A stretch of 64,000 bases of DNA from Toxonevra muliebris (GCA_963691655.1 OY829326.1:17844878-17908877); one strand, 5' to 3'; counted from the stretch's first letter, positions 11,797 through 22,996 are shown. Numbers and translations are program-made. The notes: a model not told the origin generated them from the letters alone.

Positions 11797-12212
11797 CTGT
11801 CCATTGGCATAGGCATGACCCATCTCCTCCTTAATCTCACGATAATCTCTGAATACAACTGCCTTAATAACGGAGCGAATCAACTCCTCCGGCCACATGC
11901 CCAACAGTATACGCTGCGGGCGCCCACGTGCCTTCGGACGTGGATCGGTGCCACCGTCCAATGACGGACCCAGCATATTATGCACACGATTTGCATACAA
12001 TACAAATGTCGGATACGGGATATCGTATTTACGTGCTGCCTGCGACAATGACAGACCTTCTTTCAGTACGCTGAAAATAGCCTCGGCCATCGCTTCCGGA
12101 CGCCAAGACTTCAATGGTCCGCGCTCACGAAATCTTAATTGCTGCACAAGGTTTTGCTGATTGGTATTCCAACATTTTTGCCACATTGATTGCAATTGAT
12201 ACTGGTAGCTGT
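11797..12212 (-). CDS. bab2: bab2 coding exon with the pipsqueak-type DNA-binding domain and AT-hook
   Basis: Bab2 is a nuclear BTB/pipsqueak transcription factor; in Drosophila it patterns leg and antenna segments, ovarian terminal filaments and abdominal pigmentation (family knowledge). The exon supplies 139 residues once the split Asp codon is joined. Residues about 34-84 form the pipsqueak-type helix-turn-helix, from LKSWRPEAMAEAIFSVL through LSLSQAARKYDIPYPTF to YANRVHNMLG. An AT-hook, KARGRPQR, follows at about 94-101. The block after it, with VIKAVVFRDYREIKEE, is the version I associate with Bab2, not Bab1. The acceptor is CACACAG before 12212 and the donor is GTAGGT from 11796. The exon is intact. 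The Met in an upstream TTG-started frame reaching 12234 is intronic. The N-terminal BTB domain is not in this exon. Confidence 0.95.
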
Positions 12213-12455
12213 CTGTGTGGAGCGGAAGTGACAAAGAAGCACAAGAAGAAAAGGCAAAATGTTATATGTTAAGTATTAGGAGAAAAAAGGATATATGGCA
12301 GCAGAACAATGTAAATTTATGCCAATTAAAACATTACAAAAACAAAAAAGTGAAACACAAAAGACATAAACAACTACAACTACTAAACCAAGAAAAAGTA
12401 GTTTACAATAAATGCATGAGTTTTTCTTCTTTTTTTTTATAAATATAAAACTTAC
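12213..12455 (-). other. bab2: bab2 intron, 243 bases
   Basis: The donor is G|GTAAG (first intron base at 12455) and the acceptor is CACACAG ending at 12213. The intron splits an Asp codon (phase 1) and is AT-rich, with no coding potential. Confidence 0.9.
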
Positions 12456-12516
12456 CAGCAACAGATGAGGTTGATGCACCACCCATCCAAGGATGTCCGC
12501 CTTCAATCATTTTAGC
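12456..12516 (-). CDS. bab2: bab2 short coding exon upstream of the pipsqueak-type domain
   Basis: This 61-base exon encodes AKMIEGGHPWMGGASTSSVA plus the first base of an Asp codon, and it splices in phase 1 to the exon starting at 12212. The acceptor is a CTCTCTTTCAG stretch just upstream and the donor is GTAAG. The resulting join, SSVA-DSYQYQLQSMWQKCW, fits what I know of Bab2; the equivalent piece in Bab1 differs. Because the exon opens in phase 0 inside the protein, a further upstream exon must supply the linker and BTB domain. No such exon is visible up to position 64000. The ATG inside the exon could serve as an alternative start, but nothing in the sequence requires it. Confidence 0.88.
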
Positions 12517-13269
12517 CTGAAAGAGAGAAAGAGAGAGAGAGAGAGAGAAGTGTAAGTAAGAAGCCAAACAATGAATACAAATAAACAATAAATATATACG
12601 GCACAAAAAACAAGTTTTCTTTATGCGAGACGTTAATGGTAATAAAAATTTATTTATGCCATAATGTTGGTAAGCATTTTGTATGCAAAATGCCATAAAA
12701 TTAACTCGTACATGATACAAAATGAATGAATAAAAGAAGAAGAGGAAGCAGTATGTAGAATAAACCTTTGTGTTAGCTAGAAAAATTTTATATTTATTGT
12801 TATTAGATATTCAAGCCAAGTTAAGCTTAATGCTAGTAAAACAAAACGAAAAGGCTGGGCGGAGATAGGAAAATTCAAAAAAAAGTTGGGTGTGGCAAAA
12901 TAAAGTGTGAAAAATTTTGAAAAATAACAACTAAGTAGTTGAAATAATAATAGACGAATGAAAAGAACAAAGTTATAGTGGGAATATTCACAGTTTAAGT
13001 CAAAATCAGAAATTTGTATACTACAGAAAAGAAATTCTATGTTATATCATTTCACAGAGAAAGAGAGAGTTTCCTATATGAAATTGCCAGCATGTTGGCA
13101 AATTTTATTGAATTTGACATAGTAAAACCAAGCATTAGGATCAGATTGAAGCTAAAAAAAAATTTGCCCATTTTTTTTTTTTTTGGGCTTCACTATATCA
13201 TATTCAATGGCAGAGAGAGAAAGGAAAATAATGAGTTTGCCAAATTTGATTGAATTTGACATATTTGCT
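12517..13269 (-). other. bab2: Start of the long upstream bab2 intron
   Basis: A CT-rich tract (GAGAGA on the plus strand, 12520-12548) directly upstream of the acceptor forms the polypyrimidine tract of the following exon. The rest is AT-rich, with no exon recognised. Confidence 0.6.
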
Positions 13270-13900
13270 TAAGAAGTTACACTCAAAGTCAGAAAATTCT
13301 CCCAAATTCTGAGCTGAAGGAGTCGGAATTATAAAATGTTGTATTGAAAGAATCGAATTTAGAGAGTTTTGAGCTGAGAAAACAGAAGTCAAAGAACCTT
13401 GTGCTGACTAAAACGAATTCAGAGAGTTCTGTGTTGAGAAGGACAAATTCGGAGAACTTTGTCTTGAGAGACCCCACGAATTCTGCGTTGAAGAAAAATT
13501 TGAGCAAGTCTGATTCAGAAAATTCAGTTTTGATGCGAGCGAACTCCGAAAAATTCTGTGTTGCTGAAGTTAAAGGCAGAGAACTCTGTGCTGAAATGAT
13601 TAGAATCAAAAAAATTCCATTTTGAAGGAGTCAGAATCAGGGAATTGTGTATTGAAGGAGTCGGGATCTAAAAAGAGACTAGAAGAAAGAGACAGTGCTA
13701 GAAAGAACTTGTAGCCCTTCCCTGAAGGCGTTGGGGTCAGAAATTTCCATGTTGTAGAAGCCGAACCAAAAAAAAAAAATTGAACGAATCAGATTCAGAA
13801 AATGTTGTTCTGAAATTTCGATGTAATAAGAGCAGAAAAAAACTAGAAAGTTTTTTATTTAAAGAGCCGGAATTAATCATTGATGGAATCAAAAGAATTC
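13270..13900. repeat. Degenerate minisatellite of about 36 bases
   Basis: A unit resembling GAATTCRGAGARTTCTGTG followed by TTGAGAAGGA repeats many times with drift, at a period of about 36 bases. Because the period is a multiple of three, the frame stays open at 13344-13625 (+) and 13289-13609 (-), giving repetitive peptides with SE(N/S)xVLRR on the plus side. Nothing shows that either is translated; there is no start context or flanking exon. The array fades out near 13900. Confidence 0.7.
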
Positions 13901-16560
13901 AGAATTAAGACTTTGAAGTTTCAGGAAATCTGTATCACATAACATAATTTATTTATCTTTTATTATTACTTTATAACCAAAAGATTAACAACTACATAAA
14001 AACTATATTATGTAACATAACAAGTTCTACGTTTCAATTAAAAAGGAAAAAAAATTGTACAAAAGAAAAAATCTCATTTACATAACAAATTACGAATAAA
14101 ATTTGCAAGCCCATCAAAACAAAGTGTTTTAATATTCCATTTTTTCATTTTCTATTTTTTTTTTTTTTTTTTTTTTGGAGCGCCATCTTGTTTGGCTGCC
14201 ATAAACTATTTTATATTTTAAAGTTTTTTACTGGCTAAGCCGAATGGTTAGGGTTGGGTACGTGAACTATAAAAATGCTTCCGATCTTTTTTTTTCACTA
14301 CTATATCAATTATTCATACAAGTTTATGAGATTTTCCTTAACATACGGTGGCATACAATATGTTTTTGCTACTATTTTTCTATTTTTTGTTTCACTTGCC
14401 TAATTTAAAATATTTAAAGTATTTTTTCGCGATTTATTTTTTGTACTTTTTTTTACTTCTTCTTTAAATTGTTTTTTTATACAAATATAATTTGTATATA
14501 AAAAAATGCATGCATGCATTGTTGTGTAACTGTGAGAGAGAGAGCAATGAGCTAGAAAGATAGTAAGAGAGAGAGAAAGAGAGATACTAGGTTGTAAATA
14601 AATGAATGTAAAATGCTGCAGGCACCAAAACAGGTGGGGCACCAGGCTTACTGCTTGGCTGCGAGGTTCACAACGAGCGAACCTCGTTGGGTCAGTCAAA
14701 CTTTATTACTTTCCTTTGCAGACATGCTGCTTGCATATTTCACATTGGCACGAAACAAACATCAATTTGACTTTTCGCGGAGAGTAGAATTCGCGAATAC
14801 AGTGTACACAAAAATAGTGTTTCCACTATTGTTTTGGCTCTAACCATTATTATTTCTACATAGTTGCTTATCCTGTGAGAATAGCATTTTAAATGTAAAA
14901 TAAAAAACGAGAGCTTCCTTTAGTCAATTTTTTACTTCGTACGACTTTTTTTTTTTTTTTTTTTGTTTTTTCTTTATAATTTTTATGTAAATCCTTGTGG
15001 CGTTTATTAATAAATTTTAACTTAGCCTTAGCGCTTTTTGTGTGTTAATTTCATTCCTTTAGCTTCCTTTTCTATTATTTTTTGTTTTCTTTCTCTAACC
15101 AGGAAATGCAGCATTTTAGGCGTTTAAGCAGTGAAAAAATTAAAATAAGCTCATGTTATGTTGGATTTGTGCAAACGGAAACGGATTTTAATAATGTTAA
15201 AACTTCCGCTACGATTTAAGCAGCATTAAAATGTTATAAAAACACGCAAATGTAATTAAAGCATACATATACAATTTATATTTAAAGTTTCTTATAAAGG
15301 GTTAAAGGGTTTCTTAACCTCGACATGAAAAAATTTAAAAAAAAAATGTGCATATACATTTTAAGTCAACTTAATTATATCAGCAACTTTTTAATATAAA
15401 TTACATGCGTTTTGTAAAGTAAAAGTAAAGAAGCGCAGAAGAACAAGAACAAAAAAACGCTTATAAAATTAATTTTCTTATGAAACCTTCAACCCCTCTA
15501 TAATTAACTTGTACAAACACACGCACACACGTAAAAATACTATATATAGAGATATGTGTATATGCACACACATACACATACAAATATATATATATATATT
15601 TTGAATTAATTAAATTTTCGAAGAACAAACGCTCTTTTCTTTCAACTCATTTAATTTAATTTCAGCCGCTAAAATACGCTTACAATATCTTAACATTTAT
15701 GTGAATATGTGTGTGTGTATATGTAATTTTTTCAGTTTAGTTATTTGTTGTTGTTGTTGTTGCTTTTCCATTACTCATCATGCGCGCACACCCCATTCAC
15801 ATAATAATTTATTTAATTAACTTTTCCTCTGCTACAATTTTCTATAAAATTTATTGATTATTTTTCTTCGTTTTTTTTTTTTTTGTCTTCTGCTTCTTCT
15901 TCTCTATAGTATATCCAACCAACTTAGCTGTTCTTATTTTTCATTTGAACACACTCGCACTTACATACATGTGTTTATGCAATGCGGCGGCACATATGTG
16001 TGTTGTGCACACACACAAACACACATGAGTAGACCGTAATAAAATAAGTATAAATTTCCCTTCGTTTTGCCGCCTTTGAATCTAATGCAATTTTAATTTT
16101 ATATTTCATACTCTATTCATTCTCTAACAGCCCTCAGCCCCACTTTACTTCATTTCACTCCACTCCACTCCACTTCCACGAAAAATATCATCCTCTACTA
16201 TACATGTGCTTTTACTCATATATAAGGTTTTTTTTTGTTCGTTTTTATATGTATTTCTTATATAATATAACACTTTATTTATTATTCATTTTCGATATCC
16301 ATATGTATGTATGTATATATGTGTATGTGCATTTATATATTATGTAACCATATGTATATCCTTTACACGCTGCTTTCTTATAACAAATATATATATTCTT
16401 CTGCACAACTCCTTTACAAACACGCTCACACACACACTCACATTTTATTCCACCAAAAATATCTATATGTAATTCAACCCATTTTTCGCCATTGATCGAT
16501 TTTACAACACAATAATTTATAACAAATTATTGGCTATCATTATAAAAACTATTATTAATG
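13901..16560. other. Intronic AT-rich DNA with simple repeats
   Basis: No exon is recognised. The stretch contains T tracts (14155-14176, 14946-14964), AG-rich runs at 14533-14585, CA/TA runs at 15510-15600 and GTT repeats at 15746-15760. A tRNA-like fragment at about 14230-14275, with a GGCTAAGCCGAATGGTTAG string, could be a SINE or tRNA-pseudogene remnant, but no B box follows. Confidence 0.45.
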
Positions 16561-16759
16561 AATCTCTAAATGTAACCTATTACCTAAGGTATTCCAAAAT
16601 AGGAAAGAGGTGTATTTTGGTTGAATTATAAAAAAATATTTCTAATTGATCAGATTGACAGTTTACAATTTAAGGAAGTTCCACAGAGAACTGTTATGTA
16701 ATATATTATTTTTGAACTGCATTTCGTCCGCAACTATATCTGAATCGTCGCAGTATTTT

Positions 16760-17263
16760 TCACAAGACATTGCAGGGTTTAAAAAAACATTTCTCTACTC
16801 TAGACGTAGAACAGGACAATATATGTACATACGTTTCGTCGTCCATTTTACAACATGAATATTTTTGTATGAAATTCGTTTTTAACTTCCGAGTCCTACT
16901 TTTGGCGTCTAAATTTTTTGCAGCATTCCTGTCTGAAACTTTTTGGACTTTGTATGTTTTCAAACCTGCATTGGCTTTAACATTTCGCACCAAATAGTCA
17001 GAGCACTGGGCTAACTGGGCAGCTTTTTTACCAGATGTGTTTGGAGATCTTTTTAATATGCTTTCCATTTTCTTGGCTTGTGGTCCTTGTTCTCTTTCCG
17101 AACCAGGTTTCTTATCGATGGTCAAATTCTCCTGAAACTGTTTAATAACATTGCCGTCAAGGCAGACCTTAAATTTTTTGGCCAATTTTTTGTAGGACCA
17201 ATTTGGTATTTTTTTGAAAATTTTTAATAATTTTTAAGACGTACTTCTTTTTCTTCACTCATT
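16760..17263 (-). pseudogene. 5' part of a mariner-type transposase, truncated
   Basis: From about 17263 downward the minus strand gives MSEEKEVRLKNY, a frame break, and then a 141-residue frame. That frame contains KIPNWSYKKLAKKF-like helix-turn-helix sequence, the SPNTSGKKAAQLAQCSDYLVR second helix region, AKSRTRKLKTNFIQKYSCC and MDDETYV. The first Asp of MDDETYV sits where the first catalytic residue of Tc1/mariner enzymes is expected. After it the sequence stops resembling a transposase, so the catalytic core is missing. It may belong to a DD41D (rosa-like) or related clade; this is a guess. No terminal inverted repeats were confirmed. Confidence 0.6.
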
Positions 17264-17814
17264 TTAATCAAACTCACAATAAATCAATATGTTTGTCATT
17301 AAAAATATCAACTGACATATTTTTCGAAGATAACTAGATCAAAGAAATTTTTAAATTTTACATCCAAAAAAAATTATTAGGTAAAACGTGTGTTAAGATT
17401 TTTTCAATCCCACTCCTTATGTAGGAGAGCATATCTTTGGTCACTATATAGGTCTTAAAAGGACCCGGTTTTTCCACTTTGCATATACTTTTCTACCACC
17501 ATACAATATAGCAGATAGCTCACCCAAAAAAATAATAAAACTTCTCAAAAGGAATGGCCTCATAATGGGAGGTATAAACTTTACCTTTATAATCAAGGAA
17601 CTTTAAATTAGATCTTAGCCAGCTTGTGGTCGGAAAACCTATCACCCGTCTCAATCAGAAACAAACACTGCTATGTTCGTTTAAATTAATCACAACTAAT
17701 GAATGTTTCGAAGAATTCAATTAGTCTACTCATTGATTGGGAATTGGATTTTTTGAAAATTGATCTAATAACTGCATACTATAACTTTTGTGATTTGCTT
17801 GAAACTCTTTCATG

Positions 17815-18611
17815 TAATTGCCCAGTGGACCACGAAGCGAATGTTGAGCGAAAGTTCGCCTAAACTATCGCAAACGAGCTCAGAAACGAGCGTTTTGCGG
17901 GCAAAAATACTGAGCGTCGCAAGAACACTCGCTTAATGTCTGCAAACGTGTTTTGCAAACTATAGTTTTGCGAGCATAAATACGAGCGTCGCAAAACACT
18001 GACAAAAATTTGTACTTGTACACTTTCTTATAATTCTGATAGACTTCATTTTTACATTGAATATAAGAAGGTTATGAAAATTAGCCACTAGAACAAAGAC
18101 GGGAATGTATGTTAAGTACATAAACGCACTTTACGTTTATGTACTTTGTGTTTTTTAAATTATAGGTACAATTTAAAACCTACCATTTTTTAATTTTTTA
18201 TTTCTATTATTCTTATTATTTATTTTTTCATTTTATAATACAGATTAGTATAATAATATCGTAGTAATAGATAAAAATATTTAAAAATCTAGCAGATCAC
18301 ATAATTATTAATTTTCGTAGTTGTAGTAAAAAATGACATGAATGTAAGACTCGCAAAAAATATCGCAAAAGATTCGTTACCATTATCATAAATGACTCGT
18401 AAAAAATATCTCTAAATGCTCGCAAATGATATCAGAAACGATTCGTAAAAAGATTCGCAAAAGGCTCATATAGATATCATCTTTTGCGAGTGTCGTAATG
18501 ATTCGTTTTCGTATCGTTTTCGGATCCATTAAGCGATAGTTTTGTCCGCAAAACTATCGCCAAAGTCTCGTATAAGATATCATTTAAGAAGATTTGGTTC
18601 ACTGGGTAATT
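17815..18611. mobile_element. Non-autonomous TIR element rich in TCGCAAAA words
   Basis: The left end reads CCCAGTGGACCA from 17821. The right end at 18595-18606, read on the other strand, is CCCAGTGAACCA (11 of 12). TAATT stands at 17815-17819 and 18607-18611, with one extra G on the left. The 786-base interior is packed with TCGCAAAA, GCGAGCATAAATACGAGCG and AAACTATCGC words in both orientations, so the element largely folds on itself. There is no transposase frame. The superfamily is unassigned: the direct flanks are too short for hAT. Confidence 0.55.
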
Positions 18612-20130
18612 AGAATTGATATCTATCTAGTTTCATATCTTCCCAGAGCTATGAATTAAAAACAAGTTCCTTCATCCGTTTCCATTTCTAGTTTGCGAAG
18701 TTCCGTAGAGCACCAATAAAGATATTGACGAAAATATTCTAAAAATATATTGGAATGTCGGCTTAAAATGGGTTAAGTCCGTTAGCTGTTGTCTTCGTGC
18801 CATTTCGTATCGTGCTTTCTGTTTTTTTTTTTCGTTAGTTTCCGTTGTGCCTAAATTGTGGCAGTACAACTTCACATGAAATAACGCATAGTTGCCTAAG
18901 ACATTGCGTCTTTTCTTCATACTCCACTACTTCTTCCTGTCATTTATTCTTCACTCACTCATTCATTCACTGATTCATTTATTTATATGTACATTTCTGC
19001 ATTTATTACGCTTTCATTTATTTATGCTAGCCGAGTAAAACACGTTCCCGTTTAGCGTCACACACACACAGCTGTGTGCAATACAAAGTTTGTTGGTTTG
19101 TCTCCGGCATAGTCCGTCTTCGAATTCATTGCCATCGTTGCCATCACCGCTACCACCATCACCATCAACGCCAACATCTTCACCACTTGGTTTATCGTCA
19201 TCACCATCTCGCCATATTTAATTTTTTCTGTAGTTCAGTTTATGTTTCTTCTTGAATTTCTTAGCGTATCGTAGTTGTTTTATAGTTTTTGTGTGCTGGC
19301 TGCTCTCATTCCATTCATTAAGTTTATAAGAACAAGAACAAGCAGAATAAGCAGAAGAATTGTATCGCATAATAAATAATTAATTTAAACGGCACCGTCA
19401 AAATGGTAATAAATAAGTAGGTATATATATGTATATATAGTGAAAAAGGAACTACTTGTATGTATTTGTCGTCGTCATCGCCATCGTCGCCGACGTCATT
19501 TTTTGTATCCGTATCCGTTTCGAAATAATCAACTTATTGAAATACTCTAGCAAAGATCAATTTTAATGAAAATAATTAAAGAAAAAGAAATAAAATTATT
19601 TCACTTATAAGGAGAAAAAGTAATTAAAATTTATATGCACTAGAAAAGCAGCAATGATTCCTAAGCTAGCTCTAGATTGGATATGATAATTGTTCTTGTA
19701 AGGAGTTAACATTAGTTCTTTAGGTTGACCTAGATAAACAAAAAAACATTTCTTAAAATGTAATCAGAGTAGTTTTTAATGAATACTTATACTATATAAG
19801 AAATACTTCAAATACGTCACTTATAGTGAAGTGATTTCTATGGTTTGGAGGAAGCTTAAGAAAACGATCCAAGTCAGTGCTAGTATTTGGTAACTGTAAT
19901 TTCTAGACAGAAGCTTATCTGACGATTTGTTTGGTGGAATAATCAACAATCTTAATAATACAGTTTACGTTATATACATAAGTAAACGTAGCAGATTTAG
20001 AAAGCCACAGTTGCTGATCAAGAGGGAGGACGGTTGGCTATAACCTATTACCTGTAAAAACTGATATTATTTTTCAGTCAATGTTTTTTCTTAGTCGACC
20101 GCGATAGAATAAAGTAACTCATGGAAGATA
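18612..20130. other. Intronic AT-rich DNA with an ATCACC run
   Basis: No exon is recognised. A trinucleotide-like run of CCATCACC/GCCATCG words at 19130-19215 and a GTCGTCATCGCC run at 19468-19500 are the only compositional features; neither sits in a convincing coding frame. Confidence 0.4.
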
Positions 20131-20430
20131 ACCTCGATAGTCTAGTAGATAGTTTCACCCGAGAGGTTCGGGTTCGATTCCCCTCTTGATTAGTTATGAT
20201 TAGTTTTCATAACCTTATTATATTCACTAACGATATGAAGTGTATGAGAATTATAAGAAAGTGTAAAAGTACACATCTTGGTAGGCAATGGGAAAACCCC
20301 CGAGCTGATAACAAATTGTCACACCGCTGTTCGGAACCGGCGTTAAACTGTAGGTCAAACCATTTAGTATAACATTGGGTGCCACTCAGGCCTAAGTGTG
20401 TCTCTTTAGATCAAAATAAAGGCCAGAAAT
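20131..20430 (+). mobile_element. tRNA-derived SINE-like unit
   Basis: An A box-like TAGTCTAGTAG at 20138-20148 is followed by a B box-like GGTTCGATTCC at 20171-20181, at the spacing expected of a tRNA-type polymerase III promoter. The flanking ...GAGAGGTTCGGGTTCGATTCC context resembles a tRNA T-arm. A body of about 240 bases follows, including GGCAATGGGAAAACCCC and GGGTGCCACTCAGGCC. No complete cloverleaf is evident, so a SINE head is more likely than a functional tRNA. The 3' end and target duplication were not located. Confidence 0.5.
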
Positions 20431-20760
20431 TAGTTGTCTGGCCCGAAAAACACTGATGTTCAAAAATTTCTACACAATCGGACGGACCATAAATGGCAAT
20501 GGTACCCCAGTACAATGAAAAATTTTAATTTTCTTCTTCTTCTAACCTTTGTTTCGGAACACCCTTTGAATGTTTTTTAACTAAAAATGGACATCAAAAA
20601 TTAATTTCTTAGCACAGAAAACCCTGGTATGCAAAATTTCAATAAAACCGGTAGGTCTATAGATGGCGCTGCAAAAAGGGGAAAGTTGAATTTCTCCTTG
20701 ATTTTGCACATTGAAATGTGAGAAAATTTTTTTGGGGTTTTCAGAGCAAAGCACTATAAG
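20431..20760. repeat. Old repeat with two diverged copies of one motif
   Basis: AAAATTTCTACACAATCGG with an ATAAATGGCAATGG tail (about 20462-20502) and AAAATTTCAATAAAACCGG with an ATAGATGGCGCTGC tail (about 20633-20673) share order and spacing. The phrasing also recalls the GCGCCACCTATTGGG stretch at about 6282, so an old dispersed repeat is likely. Confidence 0.35.
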
Positions 20761-21119
20761 GAAATTTATCACTTTTTCTGGCCTCAAAATTTAAATCTTT
20801 AAAAGAGCAATGCCTTTAACATTTTTGTAAAGTAGACACCCCAAACCCAACGGACTAGTACTTGTTTTGTTTTTAAAACATCACTACGTTAAACGGCAGG
20901 CATATGAAATTAAGATTTTAATTTTTAATTTAAACTAATTTGATCTGCATCTTCTTGCATCTCTTTAAAAAAAATTATATTTTTCTAGACAAGCACTATA
21001 TAGAAACTAAAAAATTATTTGAAATATGGCATTCTAAAATTGTTTAAAAAAGACGAAAGATTCCATTCTGTACTGTTATTTGCTAGAAAATATTAATCTA
21101 GGTGGCATTATAAAAACGC

Positions 21120-21590
21120 AAGAGACGGCATTATTTAAGAATGCCCAAGATATTGAGAAAAAATGGAAAAGTATCCATAGATGCTTGCTAAATTTGAGAC
21201 TAAATATAATGTTTGGCTAGCTGGAACAACAGTTCCTGAAATAAAACACAACTCACCAGAATAAAAAGTTTGACGTCCAGGACTTGCATTCGGATCGTCG
21301 GAGTCGGACCGTGGAAAAAGAAGAGATACATTAGAAGTGTGCAAGCAAACTCATAATGAATGTAGTTTATTGGCTATTGCAGATAGTACGTCAGCTTAGA
21401 AACAAGGTAATAAATTGCATTCAGTACCCAAACCGAGCTTCTAAAATTAGAAAAGTACTGCTCACGAAAGACAAATTACCGTCACCGCTTCCTCTTAATG
21501 AGGCTGTAGCATGCTTTTTGGATAATAATTTCGCAAAGCAGCAGTATTAGGAGTCAAAATAAAATGAATATCTTAATACTTTGCAGAGTT
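21120..21590 (+). pseudogene. Remnant of a repeat-associated insect protein of unknown function
   Basis: A plus-strand frame from about 21270 gives GRPGLAFGSSESDRGKRRDT and EVCKQTHNECSLLAIADSTS. After a shift, the 21356-21550 frame gives KLPSPLPLNEAVACFLDNNFAKQQY. A GRP-x-SF-x-SSERSKRRKT motif followed by an LxLDEAxAxxLDNxLxKxQY motif is something I associate with uncharacterised, repeat-associated insect proteins. Stops and frameshifts show decay. The assignment is weak and from memory of the motif style only. Confidence 0.3.
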
Positions 21591-21784
21591 CGCTATTTTT
21601 TTTTTTAAGGATTTTTAGAGGTCCCGAGAAGCGGATTACTATCTTAAAATACTTAATTCTTCTTATAGCGCTATTTTTTCGATATCTCAGTAGACCTAGT
21701 CGACACGACTATAAATATAAATAATATTTTCACTAATTCCAGATAATCTATCTCGCTCAGAACCAAGAGGTTTTTCGTATCTAT

Positions 21785-22996
21785 TAAGTATCTGTATTGA
21801 AACTCACAAAGGTACAGAGATGTGTCGCCCTGGGTATAACAGGAGCCGTACGAAGTACACCGCAGGCGGGTTTAGATATAATACTTCATCTCCTTCCCTT
21901 AGACCTCTTTATAATAAAAACCGCGGCCAGAAGTGCTCTCAGACTGAGAGAATCAAACCTCTGGAAACGTTCACTGTTTGGTCATGCCACTATACCTACA
22001 GTACTGGAGAACAAGGGAAGAAAACATAGTGCCAACGGCAGTCTTTTAACAGCCACAGACTACGCGAATCCAACCACTGATTTCAATAAAAGTGCAAATT
22101 TCATCTTTCCCAACCGCGAAGACTGGCTATCCAACAAGGTCCCGACCGAGGAAGATATATCAGTATTCACAGATGGGTCAAAGATGGAAACTGGAACAGG
22201 AGCCGGTTTCTACTCGGAGCAACTAAAAGTACAGCAATCCTATAGATTGCCCCGTACATGCAGTTCGCTGCTATCCATTCGACACCACACGGTCAATCTC
22301 TGCTGGGTTCCTGGACATAGTAATATTGAAGGGAACGAAAAAGCAGACGGCTGGGGTCCACTATGGATATAAGCGCAGCGGACACATCCATACTGCCACC
22401 GATTTCTGAACTATATGGCATTATTGACGCCATAGTAAGCTACGAAACCAATCCCAACTGGGCAAACAGAAGAGATTGTGCAACGTCAAGTTCACTATGG
22501 CCGGAACTCAACAGAAAAAGAACGGATTGCATCCTTTCTCTGGGGAGACTCCAGATTCGAACTCTCACCGGAATCACCACAGGCCACTGCACAATAGAAG
22601 CCATGCTTCAGAAATGGTGCATCGAGGCCACCGATCACTGCAGGATGTGCGGAGATATTGAGGAGGCTGAGACAACACACCATCTACTATGCGTATGCCC
22701 CGCTCTGCAAGAACGACGATTCCGTACTCTAGGATCAAGGTTCTTTGCAGACATAGCAGAGCTTAGCGGAATCGATCTGTCCAACCTTTTGGATTTTGCC
22801 ACTAGAACAAAAATGTTAAGGTGGCTTAATACCTGAACTAATAGGAGATATACAGGTTCTCACGCAACCGGTCGACTCCAGACCAACTGTTGAAGACAAT
22901 CACAATGGGCCTACCTGACATCCGAGTGGAAGTAGCATATTTTATTGCTACACGCCTTCTAAACCTAACCTAACCTAACCTAACCTAAGTATCTGT
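21785..22996 (+). mobile_element. 5'-truncated LINE copy with an 11-bp target-site duplication
   Basis: TAAGTATCTGT occurs at 21785-21795 and again at 22986-22996, directly bounding a LINE fragment of about 1190 bases. The inserted sequence starts inside ORF2 and ends in five CCTAA units (about 22961-22985), so it is a typical 5'-truncated target-primed insertion. The tail is a (CCTAA)n run, not poly(A), as in other jockey-superfamily elements with simple-repeat tails. Confidence 0.85.
21797..22836 (+). pseudogene. LINE ORF2 3' part: RT end, RNase H and C-terminal Cys/His motif (broken)
   Basis: The frame at 21797-22372 starts with KVQRCVALGITGAVRSTPQ, the segment after the reverse-transcriptase palm in jockey-superfamily elements. 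It continues into RNase H with FTDGSKMETGTGAGFYS and WVPGHSNIEGNEKAD. The middle of RNase H, which should hold the second and third acidic catalytic residues, is deleted between SYRLPRTCSS and the HTVNLCWVPGHS segment. A frameshift near 22363 moves coding into the second frame. That frame runs to TGA at 22834-22836 and carries LTGITTGHCTIEAMLQKW, then a CRMCG...ETTHHLLCVCPALQERR zinc-knuckle-like motif. The enzyme cannot be functional. Presence of RNase H points to the I/LOA/R1-type lineages; the exact clade is open. Confidence 0.8.

Noticed and set aside
11743..12160. Plus-strand frames opposite the pipsqueak exon
   Set aside because: They are antisense readings of a well-conserved coding exon.
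14227..14282. tRNA-Ser-like string
   Set aside because: It has an A-box-like start but no B box or paired stems, so it is not called as a tRNA.
20131..20200. Functional tRNA gene
   Set aside because: The boxes are present, but I could not fold a complete acceptor stem and anticodon arm; SINE head preferred.
22961..22985. Telomere-like CCTAA run
   Set aside because: It is the 3' tail of a LINE with a target duplication immediately after it, not a telomere; flies lack TTAGG telomeres.
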